Origin: a virus
Virus record (IMG/VR): IMGVR_UViG_3300024999_000312
Location: 1 to 28,542 of that record
Length of the DNA stretch: 28,542 nucleotides
Direction: 5' to 3' (one strand)
This document shows, one piece after another, positions 7,954 through 15,141 of the stretch. How positions within the stretch are numbered: position 1 is the stretch's first letter; each line of letters opens with the position of its first letter. A program made the translations under genes and the position numbers. The notes below the pieces were generated by a model that worked only from the letters and a program-made list of their open reading frames with translations, made no database searches and was not told the origin of the DNA.

Positions 7954-8676
7954 TTACAGTGCGCCGCCGTGCAGTTCCATGCCCTCGATACCGGCTTCGG
8001 CGGTCACAAGACCAATCGAGTTAAGCGTCAGGACACCGGCTGCGACAGTCTTGATAGTGGTCGCTATCGCATCGTTGCTGGTCGAGTCGAAGATCAGCAG
8101 AGTCTGGCCGGCGACAAAACCTGCGGTCACAAAGCGGTTGGCGCTGTCGGTAATGGTATCGTTGCTGGCAACGCCGTTGACGAAAGCGGTGGTAACGGTA
8201 TCATCCTCAACCAGGTGGGCGGTGTAGATTGCCAGCCGACCGTTCGGCAGGATCTTGCCGGAGATCGGGAAAGCATCATTTTTACCCACCTCTCCGCTCG
8301 CCACGTCGGCAATCTGCATCGAGCTTGACGGATCATTGGCCAGGTCGGTAGTAAAAAAGTTGGTGAGGTCGAGGAAACAAAGCATGTCGCGGCCTACGAG
8401 TTTGGTTTTGTTGTAGGCGTACCCCTTCATTTTTTGCTGGCCGTCGTGATCGCCTACAACCAGGTTGCCGCCAAACGAGATATCGTTGTACTTGCCGCCG
8501 CCGGAGAACTGGCGGGCGAATTCGTTTCGGAACTCGTCGATGGTGATGACCTCCCGGGAAAAACCGGGGGCAGAAATTTTGGTAAGACCGGCGATAAAAG
8601 CCTGAGTCGTTTTGCCGTAGTCGAGGCAAATCCCCGCGTCGGCGGCAATCAAGAATTGAAGTGCAGTTGCAGTCAT
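7954..8676 (-). CDS. Major tail tube protein (gpV-like position)
   Basis: A 240-residue protein starting at ATG 8674-8676 with AAAGGAG seven bases upstream, the strongest ribosome site of the tail block, fitting a protein made in many copies. The N-terminal domain (residues 1-160) has features of a phage tail tube protein: small, beta-rich, with FSREVITIDEFRNEF and FGGNLVVGDHDGQQKMKGYA. The C-terminal 75 residues form a second beta domain (TDSANRFVTAGFVAGQTLLI) resembling a module seen in many phage structural proteins, possibly displayed on the outside of the tail as in lambda gpV. It lies between the U-like and G-like genes, as gene V does in lambda, and is followed at once by an intrinsic terminator. 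Tube identity is from order and composition, not a search. Confidence 0.8.
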   Translation of the reverse strand: MTATALQFLIAADAGICLDYGKTTQAFIAGLTKISAPGFSREVITIDEFRNEFARQFSGGGKYNDISFGGNLVVGDHDGQQKMKGYAYNKTKLVGRDMLCFLDLTNFFTTDLANDPSSSMQIADVASGEVGKNDAFPISGKILPNGRLAIYTAHLVEDDTVTTAFVNGVASNDTITDSANRFVTAGFVAGQTLLIFDSTSNDAIATTIKTVAAGVLTLNSIGLVTAEAGIEGMELHGGAL

Positions 8677-8700
8677 GGGATTCTCCTTTGCTGCGGTTTT

Positions 8701-9165
8701 TTATTTTTCCCAGCGCCCGCGCATCGGGGCCGGGCACTGAATACGGATGAACATGTTGGTCGAAAATATCGGGAACAGTTCGACCGGGTCGTTTTCAAGG
8801 TCGACCTCGGCGACATAGCCGCCCTTCAGGTCCGCCGCTTCGATTGCTGTGAGGACCAGTTTACGGAAACTCTCCAGATCGAGGACCTGGCTATACTTTT
8901 TTAGCCTGCCGGAAACGACCGGCGCGGCTTCATCGGCGATGCCGCAGGTTACGGCGATAACCGCCACTTCTTCCGGCAGGACCTTGCCCTCCTTGCCGGT
9001 CATCTGGGCGATCATGACGATCGGGTAATCATCGAGGTCAGGCAGTTGATCGAAATTGACGCCGAGCTGGACGGTCTGTTCCGCCTCGTACTGCTCGGTA
9101 CACCAGGCGATCAAGGCCGCATTGTCGGCTACGGCCTGCACGATGTTCTCGATCAGGGTGGTCAT
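8701..9165 (-). CDS. Tail terminator-like protein (gpU position)
   Basis: A 154-residue protein whose ATG overlaps the upstream stop (ATGA at 9162-9165) and has GGAG seven bases upstream. It begins with an Ala-rich helix (MTTLIENIVQAVADNAALIA), followed by alternating strands (YPIVMIAQM, EVAVIAVTCG) and a C-terminal strand set with LFPIFSTNMFIRIQC. The size, alpha/beta layout and position directly before the tail tube gene fit the tail terminator family (lambda gpU), which caps the growing tail tube. I see no motif that would settle it. A general minor tail protein is the alternative. Confidence 0.62.
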   Translation of the reverse strand: MTTLIENIVQAVADNAALIAWCTEQYEAEQTVQLGVNFDQLPDLDDYPIVMIAQMTGKEGKVLPEEVAVIAVTCGIADEAAPVVSGRLKKYSQVLDLESFRKLVLTAIEAADLKGGYVAEVDLENDPVELFPIFSTNMFIRIQCPAPMRGRWEK

Positions 9166-9767
9166 ATCCGCTCTCCCGCCAGCTTGCGCTGAAAGTTACT
9201 GACGATGTTCCGCTCCGCCTCATCCTTGTGCGCATTCCAGAACGGCTCGACAATCTGCCGGGACGGAAGTTTCAGACTGGTGGTGGCCTTGCGCAGGAAG
9301 AAAAACTTGGCGACGCCTTTGCCGCGGCCTTTCTTGTAATCGCCGCCGATCCGGATCCAGTGCTTCCTGAGCGTCGAGCCGAAAACGCGCATGTCAGGGT
9401 TGATGTCTCCGCCTTCCTGCACGGCGTGGGCGATTTTCCGCCAGGCTTTCGAACTTTGCGGACCGTCGAAGCCGACCGACATGACCGTGCTGTCGCCTTC
9501 CTTCTTCACGCTGTAGCGGACGGCCACGGCCAGGGCGGCAAGCGGTTTCTTGCTTGTTCTGGTCCCTCGGCTGACAACCCGCAGCGGCGTGAACGGCGAC
9601 CCGGCAACCTGACCCTGCCGGAGATCTCCCTGCAGGAGGCGCATCAACCGGTACAATTCGATCTTCGTGGCGGTTTCGGCGACAGGCTTTCGCTTGGAGT
9701 CGAAGGCCTTCAGCTCGCGCTGCAGCTGGGCCAGGTTGCGGGAAACAAACCGGGCGTAAAGGCTCAT
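9162..9767 (-). CDS. Tail completion/virion morphogenesis protein (gpZ or HK97 gp10-like position)
   Basis: A 201-residue, strongly basic protein. Its start overlaps the FII-like stop (ATGA at 9764-9767). The N-terminal helix (ARFVSRNLAQLQRELKAFDSKR) and the middle part with LRQGQVAGSPFTPLR recall the phage virion morphogenesis and HK97 gp10 class proteins, which join tail to neck. The second half is rich in Lys and Arg and contains KFFFLRKATTSLKLPSRQIVEP, a type of C-terminal motif (LP.R.....) common to these proteins. It sits where gene Z sits in lambda, between FII and U. The family call is by order and overall pattern. Confidence 0.65.
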   Translation of the reverse strand: MSLYARFVSRNLAQLQRELKAFDSKRKPVAETATKIELYRLMRLLQGDLRQGQVAGSPFTPLRVVSRGTRTSKKPLAALAVAVRYSVKKEGDSTVMSVGFDGPQSSKAWRKIAHAVQEGGDINPDMRVFGSTLRKHWIRIGGDYKKGRGKGVAKFFFLRKATTSLKLPSRQIVEPFWNAHKDEAERNIVSNFQRKLAGERI

Positions 9768-10075
9768 GGCTTCAACCTCCGGTCCCGCTCGATCTGCAGC
9801 ACATGCTTGTACCAGGTGCTGCCTTGACCGGCAGACTTGACCCGCCAGTTCTGACCATCGATATAGACCAGATCGTCGACCGCCCAGGTCGGCACGTCGA
9901 CGACCATGACCTGCAGCTCCGCGACCGCCTTCGAGCCATGCGGCACATTCTGCGGCGTGGCGGAAAGATTGAAGATCGCATTCACCGGCACGCTGTTGTA
10001 TTCGACCTCCTGCCCGAAGAGATCGGGGGAGAAGGCGGATGCAACGGCGGCGGCTATCTGGTCGCGAGGCGTCAT
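9764..10075 (-). CDS. Head-tail joining protein (FII-like)
   Basis: A 103-residue protein starting at ATG 10073-10075 with AAGGA ten bases upstream. It begins MTPRDQIAAAVASAFSPDLF and is then all-beta, with QEVEYNSVPVNAIF, VVDVPTWAVDDLVYIDGQNW and a closing RVKSAGQGSTWYKHVLQIER segment. The size, the DG..W.V motif near the C terminus and the position between capsid genes and the Z-like gene match small head-tail attachment proteins of the lambda FII class, which sit on the filled head and receive the tail. Alternatives are other adaptor families of similar size. Confidence 0.66.
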   Translation of the reverse strand: MTPRDQIAAAVASAFSPDLFGQEVEYNSVPVNAIFNLSATPQNVPHGSKAVAELQVMVVDVPTWAVDDLVYIDGQNWRVKSAGQGSTWYKHVLQIERDRRLKP

Positions 10076-10088
10076 GGTTGGCCGGTCC

Positions 10089-10478
10089 TTACCTGGTTAC
10101 CGTGTATTCCAACATCAGCCGGATTTTACCGGCGGTCAGCGCTGCAGTCGCGATGGACATCACCGGCTTTATCCTGGCGGTGGTCTTGATCGATGTCGCC
10201 GCGCTTTTAACCGGGACACAGGCAAGCGTTGCGGCCAGGGTAAAACTTGCCTTAGCGGTGGCGGCCAGGATATCCTCGGCAGTCACCAGCTTGAGGGCAG
10301 CTGTCGCAGCATCGCCGCTGGTGATCGCGGTCACCACATCGATAAGGCCAAAGTCGACAATCGCGCCTTTCGGGATGTCGGGGCCGCGCAGGGTAATATC
10401 GCCAATCGCGCCGCCGTCTTTCGCGAAGTCGTACTCGAAAATGGCGACATTCTTTCTGTGTTCTAAAGGGGTGTTCAT
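10089..10478 (-). CDS. Possible capsid decoration or head-associated protein
   Basis: A 129-residue, Ala/Thr-rich protein following the capsid gene. It starts at ATG 10476-10478 with GAGG upstream. It contains FEYDFAKDGGAIGDITLRGP, PKGAIVDFGLIDVVTAITSG and DAATAALKL, a pattern of strands with G/A turns that I recall in small proteins encoded next to phage major capsid genes and suspected of decorating capsids. It has no signal peptide or membrane segment and no cysteine motif. It ends in a strand (KIRLMLEYTVTR). Lambda gpD lies before the capsid gene, so position alone does not prove decoration. The product is probably abundant and structural. Confidence 0.5.
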   Translation of the reverse strand: MNTPLEHRKNVAIFEYDFAKDGGAIGDITLRGPDIPKGAIVDFGLIDVVTAITSGDAATAALKLVTAEDILAATAKASFTLAATLACVPVKSAATSIKTTARIKPVMSIATAALTAGKIRLMLEYTVTR

Positions 10479-10502
10479 GTGCTACCTCGTTATGTTGTAG
10501 GC

Positions 10503-10540
10503 TGTGTCAATCCGGCCGCTGATCTGGCCGGACTGGCACA
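10503..10540 (-). other. Stable hairpin between capsid and decoration-like genes
   Basis: On the minus strand the sequence from 10540 down to 10503 folds into a 15-position stem (one C-A mismatch, one G-T pair) around an 8-base loop. The core is TCCGGCC pairing with GGCCGGA, and the outer pairs are TGTG with CACA. No T run follows, so a simple intrinsic terminator is unlikely. It lies 19 bases after the capsid stop and before the ribosome site of the next gene. It may protect the capsid message from 3' exonucleases or be a processing site (inference). Confidence 0.55.
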
Positions 10541-10558
10541 TTCTGGTTTCATCAATTA

Positions 10559-12559
10559 TCAGCCGGCATTCTTCACCATGCCGCGCCAATCCATGGCCTT
10601 GGCCCCGGCGTCGATCCGGACTTTGTGCTCGACACCGTCGACATTCCAGCCGGTTTTCTGCTCAAGGAAAGGCTTCTGCACGCCGTCGAGGAAGAAGACC
10701 TTGACGGTCTTGCCCTTCGGTCCGGCGAGGTACCAGGCGGTGGTGGAGGCACCGTCCAAGCGGGCATCGTACACCCGGGTAAACCGCGGACCGGCGTAGA
10801 TATTGGTTCTTGTCGCCGACTTGAGATCTCCGGCAAACTGGGTCGAAGAGAAAAAAATCTCGGCCGCACCCTCTGCAGTTTTCGGCCCGATGAAAAATTG
10901 CGGGTTGATATTCAGCCGACGCTTGCCGGCGATATCTTTCTGCAGGCCCATCAGTTTGATACCCTCGGCCATGGTGACCTCGGATGGCACGCCAGCGGTG
11001 CCGAGGTTGGCGTGCGAGGCATGGAATAGGGCGATGCCGTCGCCCATCGCCGAGTTGGCGGTGAGCACCGCATAAACCACGTCGCCGACCTTGCGGGCCG
11101 CTGCTTCGCCGTGGGAATACGGGATGTCGGTGAGGGCGCCGATGTTGTCGTTGATGATCGCCTGGCGGGTGATTGCGAATAGCTTGCCGTAGGTAACGAC
11201 GGCATAGCTCTCGAAGCTCTCGGAGCGATCTTCGTATTCGTACTCGCCACCTTCCGGCACCTCGGTAAGGTCGTCGCCCTCGGATGCCCTCGCGGCCTTG
11301 TGGGTGAGGAAGTTGCTGACAGCACCGACTGCGCACCATTGTTCCCAGGATTCCTGCGCCGCTTCCCAACCCATCATCAGGCTGAGGTTGGCGGTTGCGC
11401 CGAGGATGACAGGCAGGTCGGAGCTGGTCAACGCCCGGCCGACCACGTCGAGCGGTCTACCCGAGTCGGAGAATCCGGCGCGAACCAGACACATACGGGA
11501 CAACTCGACCATCGAGCGCCCGGCCAACTCGTCATGTCCAGGCGCCGGTTTTTCCCGGGGGATGCCGGCGCGGAGCAGGAGGGCGTCCTGGCCAGCCGCG
11601 CGGAACTTATCGCGCTCATCGGCGCCGAGCATGACCGGCGATCGGTGGCCGTAGCCGGCCGGGGCCGGGTTTTTGGCGAGATGATCGAGGACCGCCTGGC
11701 GGGCTTCATCCACAGTTTTGTTGTCGCCGATAAGGCCAGCTGACAACTCACGGCAGCCGTACTTCTCGCACAGGCTGGAGATCTCGGTGGTGCGTGAGCG
11801 TTCGGCACGGACGGCATTTTCCGCCGCTTCGTCGGCTGCCCGCTTGATCTCGTCGGCGGTCGGGCCTGCAGCGCCGGCTACAGTGACCGGCTGCTGGTTC
11901 ATCTTCTCAAAAAAGGCATTCGCCTCGTCTTCCGTTGCATCCTTGCGCAGACCGTGCCGCTCAAGGAAGGCTCTCAATCTTTGATCCATGAGGTTTTCCT
12001 TATGTTGGGGCGCGGGCGCACCTTGGTCTGCCCTTGCCTTTGCCAGTTCATCCGCCCCGATGGGACAGACGCTTAATTCCTTCAGTTTCCACTTGGTGAC
12101 GACCTTGACCGGGCCGGTAAATTCCCGGCCGGCAACGTTCTGTTTCATGCCTTTTTCGATCCAGATCGACTCGATCACCCGGTAGCCGACCGAGAAGTCG
12201 GTGAGGTGACCCTCGCAGACTTTGGTATACGGGCCTTCGGCTTCGGCGACGGTGCTGAAGTGGGCGCGGCCGACCAGGCCGTTACCTTCGATAATCATGC
12301 CGCGGAACGAGCCGATGACCGACGCGGTCGAATACCGGCTATGGGTATCCAGCAGCGGCACCTGCCGATTGCCCGGCATTTCGAGGCCGGACATAAGGAG
12401 GATCTCTTCGATGTAGCCGCGTTCCCAGTCGTAGATGGTCGCCGGGTTTTCGGTGGTGGCGAGGACCTCGACCGACCGGTCTTCCTCGTTCAGGGAAGAA
12501 GGTTTGCCGCCCTGCATGGCGAGGGGCATGGCCCGGTAGGTGTCGTAATGTTTTTTCAT
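10559..12559 (-). CDS. Prohead protease / scaffold / major capsid fusion protein
   Basis: A 666-residue protein combining capsid maturation and shell functions. Residues 1-175 are a U35 (HK97-type) prohead protease: candidate catalytic His73 lies in LLDTHSR and Ser123 in DFSVGYR, 50 residues apart, and LKELSVCPIG follows. Residues about 195-300 are helical and charged, as expected of a scaffold (delta-like) region. Residues about 345-666 are the HK97-fold shell protein, most like Mu gpT-type capsids (SNFLTHKAAR, then YGKLFAITRQAIINDNIGA, then NINPQFFIGP). The ATG at 12557-12559 has AAGGAG upstream, overlapping the last codons of the portal gene. Such fusions are known in some phages; the protease would have to cut itself free. 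A second ribosome site inside the gene could yield scaffold-capsid without the protease. Confidence 0.9.
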   Translation of the reverse strand: MKKHYDTYRAMPLAMQGGKPSSLNEEDRSVEVLATTENPATIYDWERGYIEEILLMSGLEMPGNRQVPLLDTHSRYSTASVIGSFRGMIIEGNGLVGRAHFSTVAEAEGPYTKVCEGHLTDFSVGYRVIESIWIEKGMKQNVAGREFTGPVKVVTKWKLKELSVCPIGADELAKARADQGAPAPQHKENLMDQRLRAFLERHGLRKDATEDEANAFFEKMNQQPVTVAGAAGPTADEIKRAADEAAENAVRAERSRTTEISSLCEKYGCRELSAGLIGDNKTVDEARQAVLDHLAKNPAPAGYGHRSPVMLGADERDKFRAAGQDALLLRAGIPREKPAPGHDELAGRSMVELSRMCLVRAGFSDSGRPLDVVGRALTSSDLPVILGATANLSLMMGWEAAQESWEQWCAVGAVSNFLTHKAARASEGDDLTEVPEGGEYEYEDRSESFESYAVVTYGKLFAITRQAIINDNIGALTDIPYSHGEAAARKVGDVVYAVLTANSAMGDGIALFHASHANLGTAGVPSEVTMAEGIKLMGLQKDIAGKRRLNINPQFFIGPKTAEGAAEIFFSSTQFAGDLKSATRTNIYAGPRFTRVYDARLDGASTTAWYLAGPKGKTVKVFFLDGVQKPFLEQKTGWNVDGVEHKVRIDAGAKAMDWRGMVKNAG
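11987..12001 (-). promoter_or_regulatory. Candidate internal ribosome site and start within the protease-capsid gene
   Basis: At codon 191 of the fusion gene the coding strand reads AAGGAAAACCTC ATG, an AGGA seven bases before an in-frame ATG (11987-11989). Starting here would give a 476-residue scaffold-capsid protein beginning MDQRLRAFLERHGL. The point lies exactly at the boundary between the protease domain and the helical scaffold region. Lambda uses the same trick to make scaffold Nu3 from within the protease gene C. Confidence 0.5.
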
Positions 12560-12564
12560 CGGGA

Positions 12565-13986
12565 TTACTCCTTATTGATCGCCGCCGGATTGTTGGCCAG
12601 GGCGGTGCTGGTTTCCTTGGGTGACAGTTTGCGGTCGGCGGCCAGCTTCTCGGCTTCGACGATCTCGTCGAGCACGTCCTCGTACTGACGGCCGCGGCTG
12701 GCGGCGATCTCCTGGGGCGAACGGAGCAGGTTGTTCTTCTCATCGATGTCGGCCTTGGCATCGCGCAGCCGGTCGGCGGCATCGGAAACGGGAGGCTGCC
12801 ACATCGCCCGGCGGTACCTCCACGGATCGGCCCAGTAGCCGGGCAGATTGAGCTTGCCATGCAGCACGGCCTCGTCGAGGAAGGTGTGGAAGATTGGCGT
12901 GCAGCATTGGCGAATATGCCTGGCCTGCAGCGGCGCGAGCGAGAATTTGAAATCTGCGCGGATGACTTTCACCACCGCCCAGGAAAGCCCCTGGTAGTCG
13001 CCGGATAGCAACTCGTAGGGAACGCCGGTGGCAACCGCGATCATGGTCAGAATCAGCCGCACAAAGGGTGTGAGTTGCGGTGTCGGCCGGGGATTGCTGG
13101 CGAGAGTCACGTCCTCGCCCGGTTGGAGGTATTCGATGATGCCGTTCTGCAGGTCCTGGATACGCCGGCCGGCCTCGTCGGTGTCGTCATCGTTTGCGGC
13201 GCTAAGACCTGGATTCAGTTGCCGGATAAAGGCCAGCCACTTCGAGGCGAATTTGAAGCCGTCAACCTCACCCTCCATGCATTCCTGCAGATCGCGGGTG
13301 ACGAGGACGCCTGCGACAAAATCGGAGATGCCGCGCAGTTGTCCGGGGCGCAGGGTCTTGAAGCCGTGGATGATCCGCTCGGCCTCGATCCGCTGCGGCT
13401 TTAGGTATCCCTTCGGGTCGCTGTAGTGGTGGGCGATCACCTCGCCGGTGGTCTCGTCGTACTCGATACCCTGCTCGATTCGGTTGGCTCCGGACCTGGT
13501 CGCGCCGAAGCTGGTCAGCCAGTCCGGCTCGTACATCTGCAGCGCAAGGGGGAGATAGCGGCCGGGGCGTTTGCTGCGGGTCTTGATGATGATGAACTCG
13601 CCGCATTCGGTATCCTGGTCTTTGGCCAGACGGACAATATCGTTCAGGTGAAGCCGGCCGGCAATATCGGCCTCGTCGGCCCAGCGGCGGAAACCTTCCT
13701 CGATCTTTTTCGATATGGCGGGCGAGTACTTGTTGTCGGGGCCAAGGGCTCGGGACTGCAGGGCGATTCCCTCGCCGACGATGTAGTCGGAGAGCACGGT
13801 GTGTGCCCGTTTGAAATAGGGGAAGTCACGGATCAGCTGCCTGACCCTGGCCCGAACTTCCGGACCTGCCATCGAGATAAGATCGTTGACGGACAGGTCG
13901 ACAGGATGCCAGCCATTATGACTGCGGCCGGTTTTGGCGGCGGCGTAGCGCTCGGAGCGCTGAGGGAGGCGGACAACCTTACCCAT
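12565..13986 (-). CDS. Portal protein, lambda gpB type (Phage_portal_2)
   Basis: A 473-residue portal protein, the dodecameric ring through which DNA enters and leaves the head. I start it at ATG 13984-13986, which shares a base with the gpW stop (TGATG) and has GGAGG eight bases upstream; a TTG one codon earlier is less likely. Hallmarks of the lambda portal family include ALQMYEPDWLTS, the segment IHGFKTLRPGQLRGISDFVA near residue 225, and TGVPYELLSGDYQGLSWAVV near residue 340. The C-terminal part is helical and charged (wing/stem to barrel). Length is close to that of lambda gpB (533) and relatives. The stop codon is followed at once by the start of the protease-capsid gene. Confidence 0.93.
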   Translation of the reverse strand: MGKVVRLPQRSERYAAAKTGRSHNGWHPVDLSVNDLISMAGPEVRARVRQLIRDFPYFKRAHTVLSDYIVGEGIALQSRALGPDNKYSPAISKKIEEGFRRWADEADIAGRLHLNDIVRLAKDQDTECGEFIIIKTRSKRPGRYLPLALQMYEPDWLTSFGATRSGANRIEQGIEYDETTGEVIAHHYSDPKGYLKPQRIEAERIIHGFKTLRPGQLRGISDFVAGVLVTRDLQECMEGEVDGFKFASKWLAFIRQLNPGLSAANDDDTDEAGRRIQDLQNGIIEYLQPGEDVTLASNPRPTPQLTPFVRLILTMIAVATGVPYELLSGDYQGLSWAVVKVIRADFKFSLAPLQARHIRQCCTPIFHTFLDEAVLHGKLNLPGYWADPWRYRRAMWQPPVSDAADRLRDAKADIDEKNNLLRSPQEIAASRGRQYEDVLDEIVEAEKLAADRKLSPKETSTALANNPAAINKE

Positions 13987-14198
13987 CAACCGCGCCCTCC
14001 GTTGCGGGCATAGGCCCGGGAACTGACAGGGGAGACGCTCGCGGCGACGATCCGCCGCAGAGTCTGCAGCTGATCGAGTGTGACGTCGGCATAGCGGACG
14101 GTGTCTGTGCCGACGGTGATCTGGCCGATCCGGTTGCCGAGAGCGAAATCCTTTATCGCCTGGTCAATGCTGTCGAGGTCTGTCTGGGTGTAGGCCAT
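13986..14198 (-). CDS. Head-tail joining protein gpW family
   Basis: A 70-residue protein with the gpW pattern: a first helix with TQTDLDSIDQAIKDFALG, a beta hairpin with IGQITVGTDTVRYADVTL, and a second helix with DQLQTLRRIVA. In lambda, gpW plugs the portal after packaging so that tails can attach. The order gpW then portal is the lambda order. The ATG at 14196-14198 is preceded by GGAG at a rather long distance of about 12 bases. The start codon is part of a 13-bp inverted repeat whose other arm lies 61 bases upstream, so its translation may be controlled by RNA folding. Confidence 0.88.
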   Translation of the reverse strand: MAYTQTDLDSIDQAIKDFALGNRIGQITVGTDTVRYADVTLDQLQTLRRIVAASVSPVSSRAYARNGGRG

Positions 14199-14283
14199 CG
14201 TCGGTTACATCTCCATCTCCGTAGTCTTGAAAAAAATCAGTAAATATTTTCATGACGCTTACGGGGTGAGTGTAACCGACGAT
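14197..14283 (-). promoter_or_regulatory. 13-bp inverted repeat spanning the gpW start codon
   Basis: ATCGTCGGTTACA at 14197-14209 and TGTAACCGACGAT at 14271-14283 are perfect reverse complements separated by 61 bases. In the minus-strand message the 3' arm contains the A and U of the gpW AUG, and the loop contains the GGAG ribosome site. A smaller internal pairing (TGAAAA with TTTTCA) could fold the loop further. By chance such a 13-bp match at this distance would be rare in a window of this size. The rest of the 151-base gap (14199-14349) shows no convincing sigma-70 promoter. Confidence 0.6.
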
Positions 14284-14349
14284 TTTAGGGAAAATGTTTA
14301 GATGGGGGTATATGCGGTTGAACGGGGTATCTTTGCGGGTAAACGAGGC

Positions 14350-14508
14350 TTATTTAGGGTTTTTTGGGGTTGACATGGTTGCAGACTCCGCAATCTGCGG
14401 CGACAGACTCCACTCCAAAATTCGGCAGCTGCGGATCAATATCACGCCATCTTCTTCGATGGCTTCCAAAACCTGCAGTCCAACATCGCCAAAAATTTTG
14501 AAGACCAT
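14350..14508 (-). CDS. Overlapping short frame, candidate second gene or frameshifted tail of the previous one
   Basis: From an ATG at 14506-14508 this frame encodes 52 residues beginning MVFKIFGDVGLQVLEAIEED. The composition (hydrophobic positions spaced as in a helix-strand unit, few Cys/Trp/Arg) is much more protein-like than the overlapping frame. No clear ribosome site precedes the ATG, which favours a frameshifted continuation of the gene that starts at 14722. The same frame is closed upstream by TGA codons near 14555, in the sequence ATGATGAGGG. A sequencing error, a decayed gene or programmed +1 shifting are all possible. Confidence 0.35.
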   Translation of the reverse strand: MVFKIFGDVGLQVLEAIEEDGVILIRSCRILEWSLSPQIAESATMSTPKNPK

Positions 14509-14722
14509 ATCTTTCGTGATTTTCGTGTCGCTCGTGAAAATCTTCCCTCATCATTTCTTGGATGGTGAAAATTTTAGTGACGCAGTATTTCTCTCTATTT
14601 TTCGTGCAGGTGATTTCTACTCTGACCTCCAATCCATGTTCGTGTGGCATTGCCAATACTTCTGCTTTGTGCTTAACACCTGTATCTATTTTCCTGAGTG
14701 TTTCATAGAGAGATAGTAACAT
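14354..14722 (-). CDS. Small phage protein, reading frame possibly disrupted
   Basis: A 122-residue frame with a very good ribosome site (AGGAGG six bases before ATG 14720-14722). The first 60 residues look like real protein (KAEVLAMPHEHGLEVRVEIT, then KIFTIQEMMRE). The last 50 are full of Trp, Arg, Cys and His and look like out-of-frame sequence. From about 14550 the +1 frame reads far better: KIFTSDTKITKDMVFKIFGD, then VGLQVLEAIEEDGVILIRS, stopping at 14350. Either a one-base frameshift has broken a single gene, or a second short gene overlaps the end of this one. No family is recognised. It is the last gene of the accessory block before gpW. Confidence 0.55.
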   Translation of the reverse strand: MLLSLYETLRKIDTGVKHKAEVLAMPHEHGLEVRVEITCTKNREKYCVTKIFTIQEMMREDFHERHENHERYGLQNFWRCWTAGFGSHRRRWRDIDPQLPNFGVESVAADCGVCNHVNPKKP

Positions 14723-14782
14723 GAGACCCTCCTGATAAAAAATTTTTATTGGTCAAACTGGTCGGCCGTCGCCAGAAAACAT

Positions 14783-14811
14783 AGACCAGCATACACAGAC
14801 TATGCTGATCT
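14783..14811 (-). other. Hairpin in the gap between small accessory genes
   Basis: On the minus strand AGATCAGCATA and TATGCTGGTCT form an 11-bp stem (one T-G pair) with a 7-base loop. It lies 14 bases past the stop of the gene at 14826-15101 and is followed by ATGTTTTCT, a weak T run. It could be a modest intrinsic terminator or an operator dyad for the gene that follows. The rest of the 103-base gap holds only the strong ribosome site of that gene. Confidence 0.45.
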
Positions 14812-14825
14812 GTCATATCCCAATT

Positions 14826-15101
14826 CTAAAACAATCTCATCTGCCCGGCCTGCTCGCGTAACTTCATCGCCCGTCCCGGGTGCTCATCGGGATCGACGGT
14901 GAACGCTGTACAAACCGGCTGGCCATCCTCATTATACGTCCATTCTGGCGGATACTCGTCTTCGTCGGCGTCATAAACCATTGTCGCCGTCAGGATGGGG
15001 CAGTTCTTGTCCCCCCAATCCTCATTGGCACAATCGACACACCAGGCGCTGATAAAATCAGCGCCTTCCGTTCCATTGCTGGGGCAGTATTTTTTGCTCA
15101 T
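14826..15101 (-). CDS. Cysteine-containing phage protein, unknown function
   Basis: A 91-residue protein of a type I recall from many prophages: an N-terminal KYCPSNGTEGADFISAWCVD segment, then CANEDWGDKNCPILTATMVY and a C-terminal EWTYNEDGQPVCTAFTVDPD part. Six cysteines, several in CxxC-like spacing (WCVDCAN), point to metal binding. The start ATG is at 15099-15101 with only a weak GGA upstream. It lies in the block of short genes between the DUF5131 gene and gpW. The function of the family is not known to me. Confidence 0.68.
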   Translation of the reverse strand: MSKKYCPSNGTEGADFISAWCVDCANEDWGDKNCPILTATMVYDADEDEYPPEWTYNEDGQPVCTAFTVDPDEHPGRAMKLREQAGQMRLF

Positions 15102-15141
15102 AAATTTTATTTCCAGGAGACCTGTTCCAATTCGGAATCAG

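Noticed and set aside
14199-14349. Sigma-70 promoter in front of gpW
   Set aside because: Only TAAAAT as a -10-like box was found, without an acceptable -35 at 16-18 bases, so no promoter is annotated.
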